DNA of 64,000 bases from Evansella cellulosilytica DSM 2522 (GTDB lineage: Bacteria > Bacillota > Bacilli > Bacillales > Salisediminibacteriaceae): the NCBI RefSeq assembly GCF_000177235.2, contig NC_014829.1, positions 4,278,001-4,342,000 on the forward strand, read 5' to 3'. The translations under genes were made by a program, and so were the position numbers. The first letter of the stretch is position 1, and each line of letters opens with the position of its first letter. Below the pieces are notes generated by a model that worked only from the letters and a program-made list of their open reading frames with translations, was not told where the DNA came from and searched no databases. Below, one piece after another: positions 55,345 through 63,354 of the stretch.

Positions 55345-55908
55345 TTAATTTGAACTCTTCTTTGAGTTCGAATGATAACGCTGCTTGTGCTTTTCGAGAT
55401 AATCCTCCGGGTTTGCCCGAAAAGCTTGCAACTTTTTTAAATACTCTACCTCCAAACGAAGAAGCTCATTTTCCCTCTCTAACCGTTGCTCGTTTGTAAG
55501 TTCTTTTTCATTTATATTTTTCTTGTTTTTGTTCTTAGGTCTATCAGACATGGTACCTCGTCCTCTCGTTCGATCCAGGGCTTCAGCCTTATCTTCACGA
55601 AAAGATTTTTTCCATGAAGCAATTAAAGTGGGACTATCTAACCCAAAATGGAGGGCTGTTTGGGTTTCTGAAGTTCCTGTTCTTTTAATAAAGCTTAATA
55701 CATCTAGCTTAAATTGAACAGAATAAGTTCCCTTATGCCCATTACTTTTTATTCCTTCTTCTCCGAACTTCTCATATATCTTCACCCATCTTTCAACCAA
55801 TGATTTTGATTTAATATGATGCTTTTTGGCTAGACGCCTGAAGCCTAGAATTCCTTCTTGATATTCTTTAACGACTTTAATCTTTAATTCATCATTATAT
55901 TTAGGCAT
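55345..55908 (-). CDS. IS3-family OrfA, copy 2
   Basis: Identical to the first copy's OrfA. The slippery T TTA AAA lies at 55435-55441. Confidence 0.9.
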   Translation of the reverse strand: MPKYNDELKIKVVKEYQEGILGFRRLAKKHHIKSKSLVERWVKIYEKFGEEGIKSNGHKGTYSVQFKLDVLSFIKRTGTSETQTALHFGLDSPTLIASWKKSFREDKAEALDRTRGRGTMSDRPKNKNKKNINEKELTNEQRLERENELLRLEVEYLKKLQAFRANPEDYLEKHKQRYHSNSKKSSN

Positions 55909-56027
55909 AAATAAACACCCCAAAAGTTAGATTTTTCACTCTAACTTTTGGGGTGCACTACATTCTCTCTCGCCAAACATTGACTGCAAAACGGAACAAT
56001 TCTATTTGCCAAATCACAGAAGGTATA

Positions 56028-56103
56028 TGGTCGGCTAACTAGGTCCGTCCCCGTTAGCCAAAATCACAGACGCACGTTTGGCTAACAAGAACCGTCCCCG
56101 TTA
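56028..56103 (-). repeat. two consecutive hairpin repeats, the second at the transporter gene's end
   Basis: Copies at about 56033-56059 (arms GGCTAAC / GTTAGCC, core AGGTCCGTCCCC) and 56079-56105 (GGCTAAC / GTTAGCC, core GAACCGTCCCC). The second provides the transporter's stop codon. Confidence 0.85.
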
Positions 56104-57294
56104 GCCATTTGCTGTATGGTTGGTTTTTAGGGTGATGTTTAGTTTTTCTGAGACTAGGAACATGATGACGACAAAGGTGGCGATCATGAATGGAAAGATG
56201 CCTATTGTTAATTGTGCTGCTACGAACCCTAGTAATGGTGGGAGAAATGTGCTCCCTGTGTAGGCAACTGCCATTTGATATCCCATAATTGTTTGTGAAT
56301 GTTCTTTTCCAAAGCGTGCTGGTGTCTCATGTAGCATGCATGGAAAAATAGGTGCAAATCCTAACCCTATTAGGACAAAGCTAATAAGGGTAAATGTATC
56401 TGGTAAAGGTAATAAGAGAAATGCGGTTCCTACTAATGCGATGATTTGTCCCATTCGAATGAGTGAGCGATTGCTCATTTTTAGCGTGATGAAGCCTGTT
56501 AGGAATCTGCCGACTGTGATTCCCCCGTAGTATAAGGAAACCCATGCTGCCGCTAGCTCTACTGACAAACTTTTTATATTGACTAAAAAGCTACTACCCC
56601 AAAGGCCTACTGCGGCTTCTGCTCCACAGTAAAACAAGAAAGGTATTAAAGCTAGTTTAACTCCTCTTATTTGTAACGGCTTTTCGTTTTTAGTGCTTGA
56701 TTCATGTTGATCACTTAATTCTTGACTAGCATTTCCTGCGTTGTTTTCTCCAATTCGCTTCCATAATGGCAAGCTCAAGAAAAGAATGATGACTAAGACA
56801 AACTGAATAGCAGCGATAGCAAGAAAGCCGTTTCTCCAAGCGCCATCAACCATAAAGTAAGCCATGATAACTGGGCCGAGAGTAGCTCCAATGCCCCAAA
56901 AGCAATGAAGCCAACTCATGTGATGTGCTTTGTAGTGCGTAGCGACGTAATTATTTAGTGCTGCATCAACTGCTCCAGCCCCTAACCCGAGTGGAACAGC
57001 TAAAACGAATAACCAAACGAGGGTCGGCGCAATGTGAAAACCAGCTAGTGCTCCTGCGGTCATCAGGCAACTTACCGCTGTGACGCTGCCCGTTCCGAAA
57101 CGTTTAATGACTGCCCCGCTAGCAAGGCTGGAAATGATCGTTCCTCCAGCAACTGTCATGAATAACAATCCTGCGGCTTCCAGTGGTGCGCCAAACTCTG
57201 GTTGCATCAATGTCCATGAAACTCCTATTAACGAATCTGGTAACCCGAGGCTAATAAATGCCAAGTATATAATAATTAGTAGAAATGTTGCCAT
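56101..57294 (-). CDS. MFS transporter
   Basis: Twelve membrane helices in two six-helix halves with a hydrophilic middle loop (ENNAGNASQELSDQHESSTKNEKP). Early signature LGLPDSLIGVSWTLMQPEFGAP and helix-5 HCFWGIGATLGP resemble the fucose-permease-like/YfkF branch. Substrate unknown. ATG 57294 follows GGAGGAAACATAC. The last two residues (NG) and stop come from the hairpin. Confidence 0.85.
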   Translation of the reverse strand: MATFLLIIIYLAFISLGLPDSLIGVSWTLMQPEFGAPLEAAGLLFMTVAGGTIISSLASGAVIKRFGTGSVTAVSCLMTAGALAGFHIAPTLVWLFVLAVPLGLGAGAVDAALNNYVATHYKAHHMSWLHCFWGIGATLGPVIMAYFMVDGAWRNGFLAIAAIQFVLVIILFLSLPLWKRIGENNAGNASQELSDQHESSTKNEKPLQIRGVKLALIPFLFYCGAEAAVGLWGSSFLVNIKSLSVELAAAWVSLYYGGITVGRFLTGFITLKMSNRSLIRMGQIIALVGTAFLLLPLPDTFTLISFVLIGLGFAPIFPCMLHETPARFGKEHSQTIMGYQMAVAYTGSTFLPPLLGFVAAQLTIGIFPFMIATFVVIMFLVSEKLNITLKTNHTANG

Positions 57295-57386
57295 GTATGT
57301 TTCCTCCAAGTAGGTTAAGAGGGACGGTTCTCATTTGCCAACCTTAGTTAAATCGTAATTTCGCAAACGGGAACCGTCCATATTGT

Positions 57387-57560
57387 CTAGTTATCAATTT
57401 TATTTTTTATGTAGTCCACTTTCTCCTCAAGTCTTTCTAGTCTTTTTCTATTTTCAATACTGCTTCTTATAATTGTGATGATTAGTAAAATGATTCCTAA
57501 CCATGCCGCGATGGCGATGAATTGATAAATTACATTGAATACGTTAATATCCTCAAACAT
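57387..57560 (-). CDS. small membrane protein, 57 aa
   Basis: ATG 57560 follows AGAGGTGAAAAG. One long hydrophobic segment (AIAAWLGIILLIITIIRS) precedes a charged helix with heptad spacing (SIENRKRLERLEEKVDYIKNK). The strong ribosome site and regular tail support a real gene. Hairpin repeats lie on both sides (about 57317-57340, 57362-57378 and 57592-57618). Confidence 0.55.
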   Translation of the reverse strand: MFEDINVFNVIYQFIAIAAWLGIILLIITIIRSSIENRKRLERLEEKVDYIKNKIDN

Positions 57561-57675
57561 CTTTTCACCTCTAATTTAATAAATGTAAAATGCAAATGAG
57601 AACCGTCCCCGTTTGCTGTTAATGATAGACCCTCCTAGGTTCAATTCTCGTTTTTTCCTCAACAGTTTAATAGTA

Positions 57676-57972
57676 CTAATAGTTTGCTTTTCTTTTCCAT
57701 AACGCTAAAGTGTAATGATTTATACAAGTGATGACAGGAATAAAAAATGCAAAAATTAAAATACCTAAACTAGCAAATAGGCCTCCTGTTCCTTTCACAT
57801 GAAAGACTTTGGAATAAACAATCGTTGCTCCACACAGTAAGATGACATTGATACAAAATGCCAAAAATAATGCCGACCACTTATTCTCCTTCTTCTTATA
57901 AAACCATATTGAAGAGGCTGTCGATATGAGAAAAGTCGTGATGATAAAAAAATATATAGATAAATTCAACAC
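57676..57972 (-). CDS. membrane protein, 98 aa
   Basis: Three helices (about 3-20, 31-51, 63-86). Start is GTG with AGGAGGGG four bases before. No family recognised; a hairpin repeat follows upstream at about 57992-58019. Confidence 0.55.
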   Translation of the reverse strand: MLNLSIYFFIITTFLISTASSIWFYKKKENKWSALFLAFCINVILLCGATIVYSKVFHVKGTGGLFASLGILIFAFFIPVITCINHYTLALWKRKANY

Positions 57973-58041
57973 ATTCCCCTCCTAGGTCTGAACGGCAAAT
58001 GGGGACGGTTCTCGTTTGCCAATTACTCGCGCTTTTTACTA

Positions 58042-58230
58042 TCAAGAACCGTCCTTGTTAGTCGTTTTGCTTTCCTTTTCTTTCGTTAATAATGCGATTA
58101 TTTTTTCATTTTGATCGATTTGCTGCTCTAGGCGGTATTGAATGATTTTAATTCTGTCGTATGCTAGGAAAACTAGGACAACAAGAGCGATAAAGGCTAT
58201 GAATAAAAAAGTAAAGATGCTTTCGCCCAT
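58042..58230 (-). CDS. small membrane coiled-coil protein, 62 aa
   Basis: A membrane helix (about 5-24) is followed by a coiled-coil (RLEQQIDQNEKIIALLTKEKE). The final residues NKDGS and the TGA stop are encoded by a hairpin repeat. ATG follows GGGAGGTGTTTATGA. Confidence 0.65.
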   Translation of the reverse strand: MGESIFTFLFIAFIALVVLVFLAYDRIKIIQYRLEQQIDQNEKIIALLTKEKESKTTNKDGS

Positions 58231-58265
58231 TCATAAACACCTCCCTTTTTTGTTCAATATTACTT

Positions 58266-58510
58266 TTAAAAATGGTTGTAAAGAGACAAGAGAATAAAAA
58301 ACAAAAAGGTAACTCCTAATAAAGATATGACAACATATTTTCCTAATATATTTTTCCCATGATCGATTTCCTTTGAAAGGGTTTTGTTGTTATAGGCTTC
58401 TTCAATGTCGGGTTTGTTTTTTTCGTTTTATAGTAACCGACGAGAATACGCAATAATGTGTAGATAGTAAATGAAATTACCGTTAATGCAACTGCTTGTA
58501 TTAATACCAT
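58266..58510 (-). pseudogene. two-helix membrane protein with a one-base frameshift
   Basis: From ATG 58510 (GGAGGGGTGTGA upstream) the frame reads MVLIQAVALTVISFTIYTLLRILVGYYKTKK, then leaves its natural course. One base's difference in the A7 run gives a coherent continuation with KPDIEEAYNNKTLSKEIDHGKNILG and a second helix to a stop at 58266. The intact gene would encode about 82 residues. Real or sequencing error cannot be told. Confidence 0.6.
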
Positions 58511-58527
58511 TCACACCCCTCCATCGA

Positions 58528-58605
58528 ACTGGCAAATAGGGACGGTTCTTGTTTGCCAATTACTTATTCTCATTTTACTAACGAGATCCGTCCCCGTTTG
58601 CCCGT
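58528..58605 (-). repeat. two hairpin repeats
   Basis: Copies at about 58531-58557 (arms GGCAAAT, core AGGGACGGTTCT, TTTGCC) and 58577-58600 (AACGAGATCCGTCCCCGTTTGCC). Arms of the first are complementary. Confidence 0.8.
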
Positions 58606-58659
58606 TTGCCTCTTTTTAGGATTATATTTAAATTTACTAGCGAATAAAGGGAATATCAC

Positions 58660-58974
58660 TTAATTACTATCGTCGAGTACTCTTTTGCGTATAATGAGCA
58701 TTCCAGTTACGATAAAAGCCGATATACCTAAGATAATGATTGGTATGATAATGATATGCTGGATGATGAAGCCTATTAAAAAGCATGTTGTTATAAATAA
58801 GCCAAAGATTGCGAAAAATTTAGTATAGATGACGGCCCCTTCAGAAAATTCTGGTTTTTCCTTGTACATCCAACGTGTTCCAAATAACATCATCTCTTCT
58901 GGGTACAAATAACTGAGAATTAAAAGGATATATATAGGGATTGATATAATAACCGTAAAAATGATCTCTGCCAT
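58660..58974 (-). CDS. membrane protein, 104 aa
   Basis: Three hydrophobic segments with a polar insert YPEEMMLFGTRWMYKEKPEFSE between the first two, somewhat like DUF6199-type proteins. ATG follows GGGAGTGAATCGGG. Function unknown. Confidence 0.6.
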   Translation of the reverse strand: MAEIIFTVIISIPIYILLILSYLYPEEMMLFGTRWMYKEKPEFSEGAVIYTKFFAIFGLFITTCFLIGFIIQHIIIIPIIILGISAFIVTGMLIIRKRVLDDSN

Positions 58975-59058
58975 CCCGATTCACTCCCATTAGCGTGATT
59001 TTTCATCAAGAATGATATGCACTTTCAACAACATCATAGTTTCGAAAAAGTGCTGTTA

Positions 59059-59442
59059 TTAGAGAAATGATTTCTTCAGCATTTTCATGCGCGCTTTTTC
59101 TTCGTCTTTATTGATGTATTCGAAAAAACCTAGCTGGTTTCCCCATGGGTCAGTGAATGTCCCCCATTTTACAGGAACCTCCGTTCTTGAAAAGATCTCA
59201 AATTTATCAATGTTTAACTGTTGTACGAGGCGGTCTCTTTCAGCCTCAATATTGGTTATTCCAAATCGTAATGGACCACTCACTTCAGATGGTAGGCCTT
59301 CGGCAACTTGTAGCCAGCAGCCGGGTACAATTTCCCATTCAGCAAAACCTTCGTGAGGAATAAAGTCAGGTTTTCTATTAAACAAGGTTTCGTACCACTT
59401 TAGTCCTTCTTCTATTTCTTTTACTCTTATTTGATTTGTCAT
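59059..59442 (-). CDS. VOC-family protein
   Basis: One VOC domain: EEGLKWYETLFNRKPDFIPHEGFAEWEIVPGCWLQVAEG, then FTDPWGNQLGFFEYI at the end, which carries the usual D-P-W/D-G-N motif. It may bind a small ligand. ATG 59442 has TTGGTGAT eight bases earlier; a longer start (GTG) is possible. Confidence 0.7.
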   Translation of the reverse strand: MTNQIRVKEIEEGLKWYETLFNRKPDFIPHEGFAEWEIVPGCWLQVAEGLPSEVSGPLRFGITNIEAERDRLVQQLNIDKFEIFSRTEVPVKWGTFTDPWGNQLGFFEYINKDEEKARMKMLKKSFL

Positions 59443-59519
59443 TTCGATTATCACCAAGATCGCCCCCACCTTAAATCTTTAAATCTATCACCGAAACTAG
59501 CAACACCGATTAGAGAATT

Positions 59520-60080
59520 TCAAAAATTCGTTTCCAACATACCTTCTTTTTTATAAAGCTCGAACAATTCGTTCAGGTGCTTATTTGCTTTATCTTCCCA
59601 TTCTTTTACTTCCTCTTCCGTTTCCGAGTCATTAATATCACCGAATTTATAATAAATATATTTCCCCAAATACGCTGATATCGTTTGCGTCTTGTCTTCC
59701 CAAATTTCATAGTATTCTTCTGTCGATAACCCTAAAATGGCTGCTTGTTGTTCATAAAATTCTGTGGACGGTAACATTTCATATCTTTCCTGAGGCGTGG
59801 AGCCTGGATATATCCCTTGTTTCGCTTCATCTAATTCTTCCTCTGTAACCGTCATTCCCATGCTTTTTGCTTCTTCTGCAACCACTTTTAGTTTCAAATG
59901 AGAAAGAATGATCTCCTCTGCATTTTCTTCAAGTGATGTGTATAAAAGTAAATCCTCGACTTTAATCTCATTTCCGTTAAGAATCGCCACTGTTTCATCC
60001 TTTTCGAACGTTCTCTCGGAACAAGCTACTAAAAGAAAAGCTACTATTAGGACGAAAAAGCGGATGATACGTGTTCGCAT
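59520..60080 (-). CDS. lipoprotein with SurA/PrsA-like N-terminal chaperone fold
   Basis: Lipobox LVAC ends the signal. The mature chain starts DETVAILNGNEIKVEDLLLY, the opening of SurA/PrsA-type foldases, followed by helices (LKLKVVAEEAKSMGMTVTEEELDEA). The parvulin isomerase domain is absent. It may be a folding factor or a degenerate relative. ATG follows AAAGGAGGATTCCCA. Confidence 0.7.
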   Translation of the reverse strand: MRTRIIRFFVLIVAFLLVACSERTFEKDETVAILNGNEIKVEDLLLYTSLEENAEEIILSHLKLKVVAEEAKSMGMTVTEEELDEAKQGIYPGSTPQERYEMLPSTEFYEQQAAILGLSTEEYYEIWEDKTQTISAYLGKYIYYKFGDINDSETEEEVKEWEDKANKHLNELFELYKKEGMLETNF

Positions 60081-60122
60081 TGGGAATCCTCCTTTGGTTA
60101 ATAAAGGCTAATGGGCTAATGG

Positions 60123-60406
60123 GGACGGTTCGGAACCAGTGAAAAAGTACTTACCCTTTAAGTATAGACTAATATATATAAGGTTATTTGAATATAGAAG
60201 TTGATGAGACCTGTGCAAACTCGCTTTCCGCGGGCGGCTGGTGAGCCTCCTTGATGCTTTGCATCTACGTAGTCTCACCCCTGCCTTTTCTCCCGCAGGA
60301 GTCTCGCTTGCTCCGGTCTCATCAACCTTTTCTATAATTAGATATATTGAATATTAATACAATAAAATATCAAGATTCCTACTTTTTCAGCGGTCTCGGA
60401 CGGTTC
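60123..60406. mobile_element. MITE-like element B inserted in a hairpin repeat
   Basis: 266-bp element at 60132-60397 with ends GGAACCAGTGAAAAAGTA and GAGACCGCTGAAAAAGTA (other strand), flanked by GGACGGTTC at 60123-60131 and 60398-60406. Nearly identical to element A. Confidence 0.9.
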
Positions 60407-60444
60407 TCGTTGGTCAGTTCTCGCTAATTGGGACAAGTGCTCGG

Positions 60445-60537
60445 TTGCCCCACAACGAAATGGCTAATAAGATCCGTCCCTCTTTGCCTAACAGCGAAAT
60501 GGCTAATAAGGTCCGTCCCTGTTTGCCTCTGTTTGCT
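60445..60537 (-). repeat. two hairpin repeats before the kinase gene's stop
   Basis: Cores AGATCCGTCCCTC (about 60467) and AGGTCCGTCCCTG (about 60508), each with GGCTAAT and TTTGCC arms. Confidence 0.75.
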
Positions 60538-60539
60538 TT

Positions 60540-61796
60540 TTAATTTACTTCATTAAATCGAAGTTTGAATGACGTGCCTTCTCCTTTTTTACTTGATACT
60601 GATATTTGGCCATTTAAGGTCTTTACTAAGCGGAATACGACCATTGTTCCTAGTCCAGTTCCTTTTGCTTTTGTGGATAAGAAAGGTGTACCTAATCTTG
60701 AAACTTCCTCCTTCGTCATTCCGACACCGCTGTCTTTCATTTCAATCATTACTTTGTTTTTTTCCTTACTGATGAATATGTGTAGAACACCACCATTTGG
60801 CATTGCTTCAATGGCATTTTTTGATAGATTTAAAAGAATTTGATGAAGCTTCTTTTTATCAATTTTAATAAAATAACTTTCATGATCATCGAAACTAGTA
60901 CTAACCTTCACATTATTCATTAATGCTAGTGGATTAATCACATTTATTATATATTCAACCTCTTTTTTTACATCAATTTTTTGCAGATTGATTTCATCAT
61001 AAGGTTTTGCATACGTTAAATAATCCGTGATGATGGATTCTGCTCTTTCTAATTCTTGTAGTGCAAGCTTCAAATGGCTTTTCCTTGTAGCAACTTCGAT
61101 AGTATCGTCATTTTGTACTAATTGGATAAAACCCTTTGTTACAGTAAGTGGATTTCTAATTTCATGTGATATCGATGATGCCATCTCACTTAATGCTTTC
61201 GTTTTATTATGTATATTATAATTTTCCATTAACTCATTAGCATTCCTCAAATACTCAATTAAGTACACTACACCTGCAGTAAGGAGAGGTGCCACCAAGA
61301 TGCTAATTATCATTAGTATTGGAGACATTTTTGTTAATGTGCCGAACCAAATATGACAAATGGTGAACTCGTAAGAAATATATGCCAAGGCAACTAGACT
61401 AGAATATACTATTTTCTTGTTTTGTGTTAGTCGATTAAATAAAGGAATGAAGCCATATATTAATAGAGCGCCAAAGGATAAAGAAGTGATAAGGTAAACA
61501 TAAAATCCATGACCACCAATAAAAAACCGCGTGATTATAGAATAAATGATTAACACCAACACGACTTTTTTCCCACCATAAATGGCCCCAATAAGTATTG
61601 GAATAAATCTTAAATCAAACACATGCCCATGACTCTCGTAAATGGGAAAATTCATACACAAAGTAATCGAAATGATAGATAAAATAATGAGAGTAAACTG
61701 GCTATAACGTTTAAACACATGATGTACGTTCACAAAAACATGATAAGCAAGTATAAATACAATAATGACTAATACATTGAGATACATGTTTTCCAT
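60540..61796 (-). CDS. sensor histidine kinase with 5TM-LYT-type sensor
   Basis: Five to six membrane helices fill residues 1-185, with the LYT-type stretch DLRFIPILIGAIYGG. Then HisKA with His211 in SISHEIRNPLTVTKG and an ATPase domain (DSGVGM, STKAKGTGLGT). This is the KinB-like group of Bacillus, which feed sporulation or related phosphorelays. There is no partner regulator adjacent. ATG follows GGAGGTTGGGCT. Confidence 0.9.
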   Translation of the reverse strand: MENMYLNVLVIIVFILAYHVFVNVHHVFKRYSQFTLIILSIISITLCMNFPIYESHGHVFDLRFIPILIGAIYGGKKVVLVLIIYSIITRFFIGGHGFYVYLITSLSFGALLIYGFIPLFNRLTQNKKIVYSSLVALAYISYEFTICHIWFGTLTKMSPILMIISILVAPLLTAGVVYLIEYLRNANELMENYNIHNKTKALSEMASSISHEIRNPLTVTKGFIQLVQNDDTIEVATRKSHLKLALQELERAESIITDYLTYAKPYDEINLQKIDVKKEVEYIINVINPLALMNNVKVSTSFDDHESYFIKIDKKKLHQILLNLSKNAIEAMPNGGVLHIFISKEKNKVMIEMKDSGVGMTKEEVSRLGTPFLSTKAKGTGLGTMVVFRLVKTLNGQISVSSKKGEGTSFKLRFNEVN

Positions 61797-61804
61797 AGCC
61801 CAAC

Positions 61805-61882
61805 CTCCACATAGGCTAATAGGGACGGTTCTCGTTAGCCTTTGTCAAAAAAGCCAACAGGGACGGTTCTCCTTTGCCTGTT
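61805..61882 (-). repeat. two hairpin repeats before the kinase
   Basis: Copies at about 61813-61839 (GGCTAAT / GTTAGCC, core AGGGACGGTTCT) and 61853-61877 (GCCAAC, core AGGGACGGTTCT, TTTGCC). They lie just upstream of the kinase start. Confidence 0.8.
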
Positions 61883-62011
61883 TTTTCCTCCTACTTATCC
61901 TACATGTTCGATGAAGTGATGTTCGAAGGCCACACTCACTCATTATCGTAACATTGTTTTCTAGTTTATTTAAAAGAAGATTTCACACTTCGCTTTTATA
62001 TGGTCCTTGTT

Positions 62012-62467
62012 TTATCTATGGCCTTCTTTACGTGCTTGAATATATCCGTAGTATTTACAAGTTCCATTCCTTGTTAAGTCGTCAACTTCAAAGCCACATT
62101 TTTTATAGAAAGAGAAGTTTTCAGATGAAGTATGTGCAAACCAATCGCCGTGGGGCAGCTTGTGAACGCAAAGCTCTACTAGCTTTTTCCCTACTCCCCT
62201 TCCACGATAGTCTGATAAAACTATTAAATCTAATATATTTGCAACCATGATTTTATCTGAAATTACTCTAACCATCCCTACTAATTTTTCATCATCCCAG
62301 ACTGTAAATGCCCAAGTAGCATTTTTAAATATGAGAGAAAATTTTTCTCTTTGCCAAGAAGGCGTATGTTTAGTCCAACCAGCATCTTGAAAAAGTGATT
62401 CAACTAAGTCAGCAGGAATATTGTCAGTGCCCTCTCTAATGATTAATCCATGATAGTACTGATACAT
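62012..62467 (-). CDS. GNAT acetyltransferase
   Basis: 151 residues from ATG 62467 (GGGGGAGCTTACAAAC upstream). The acetyl-CoA site reads LDLIVLSDYRGRGVGKKLVELCV and ends with NFSFYKKCGFEVDD. Open reading continues upstream into the MITE but lacks a ribosome site there. The element stands 49 bases before the start and may affect expression. Confidence 0.85.
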   Translation of the reverse strand: MYQYYHGLIIREGTDNIPADLVESLFQDAGWTKHTPSWQREKFSLIFKNATWAFTVWDDEKLVGMVRVISDKIMVANILDLIVLSDYRGRGVGKKLVELCVHKLPHGDWFAHTSSENFSFYKKCGFEVDDLTRNGTCKYYGYIQARKEGHR

Positions 62468-62506
62468 GTTTGTAAGCTCCCCCATTCTAGTTAAGAAAGT
62501 TAATAG

Positions 62507-62799
62507 GGACGGTTCGGAACCAGTGAAAAAGTACTTGTATTTAGTGAGCTCCCTAATAAATATAAGGTTATTAGAATATAGGAGTTGAAGAGACCTATGC
62601 AAACTCGCTTTCCGCGGGCGGCTGGTAAGCCTCCTCTATGCTGCGCATCTGCGGGGTCTTACCTCTGCCTTTATTCCCGCAGGAGTCTCGCTTGCTTCGG
62701 TCTCATCAACTCTTTCTATAAATCTATAAATTAGGTACTCTGAATAAAAATGCAACAATATATTAATTCTTACACTTTTTCAGCGGTCTCGGACGGTTC
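62507..62799. mobile_element. MITE-like element C inserted in a hairpin repeat
   Basis: 275-bp element at 62516-62790 with the same terminal repeats, flanked by GGACGGTTC (62507-62515 and 62791-62799). More diverged inside than A and B, so it is older or a subfamily. Confidence 0.9.
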
Positions 62800-62875
62800 T
62801 CGTTCGCCGTTCTCCCATTTTACCGGTTAGTAGTGCCAATAGTGACTGTTACCCCTCGCCCCTTCACCTAGTGAA

Positions 62876-63328
62876 TTAATTCTCACTTAGTTTTTCAGCG
62901 ATTTGTTTTAAGTGGTGCGTGTCGTGCTTTACGAAAATCTTAGTGAAGCTTTCAACAGAGAGTTTCCTCTTGCCACCACCAATAGTAAATCTCATATTTC
63001 CGTCTAAACTTACTAGTTTTCCCGTCAGTACTTGTCTAGTCTCTACAAAACGATCTACGATAGCTTCGACTGGCTCATCTTGAAGAAATGAAATCGCTTC
63101 GGCGTTATGCTCATCATGATCAGGAAACTTTCGTAGATCAGCACCGTCGTGCATATCCGGAAGCATCCGTTCGAGATTAAATTTATCCCAGTAATAGAGA
63201 TGACCGATGATTTCTCTCACCGACCATTTACCTTCTTGTATAGGTTCACAAAGCTTTTCCTCCGGTACACCTTGTAGTTTTAAAACTTCCTCACATGCAC
63301 TCGCAAATTCCTTGAACGTTTTTTTCAT
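62876..63328 (-). CDS. DinB-family protein
   Basis: 150 residues; GKWSVREIIGHLYYWDKFNLERM supplies the first His, and FVKHDTHHLKQI the late His pair. A four-helix metal-binding bundle; substrate unknown. ATG follows ATGGAGGTGAGCCC. Confidence 0.85.
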   Translation of the reverse strand: MKKTFKEFASACEEVLKLQGVPEEKLCEPIQEGKWSVREIIGHLYYWDKFNLERMLPDMHDGADLRKFPDHDEHNAEAISFLQDEPVEAIVDRFVETRQVLTGKLVSLDGNMRFTIGGGKRKLSVESFTKIFVKHDTHHLKQIAEKLSEN

Positions 63329-63354
63329 GGGCTCACCTCCATATCAGTCTGCTG

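Larger units (their letters stand above)
54487..55962 (-). mobile_element. IS3-family insertion sequence, copy 2
   Basis: 1,476 bp, same ends and sequence as copy 1, offset 9,769 bp. Flanks are GGGACGGTTC on the left and TTCTCTCTCGCC on the right, again with the 3-bp repeat TTC and again inside a hairpin repeat at the same base. Confidence 0.95.

Noticed and set aside
62467-62602. Longer N terminus for the GNAT protein reading from the MITE
   Set aside because: The sequence is MITE and hairpin DNA without a ribosome site; a good site precedes ATG 62467.
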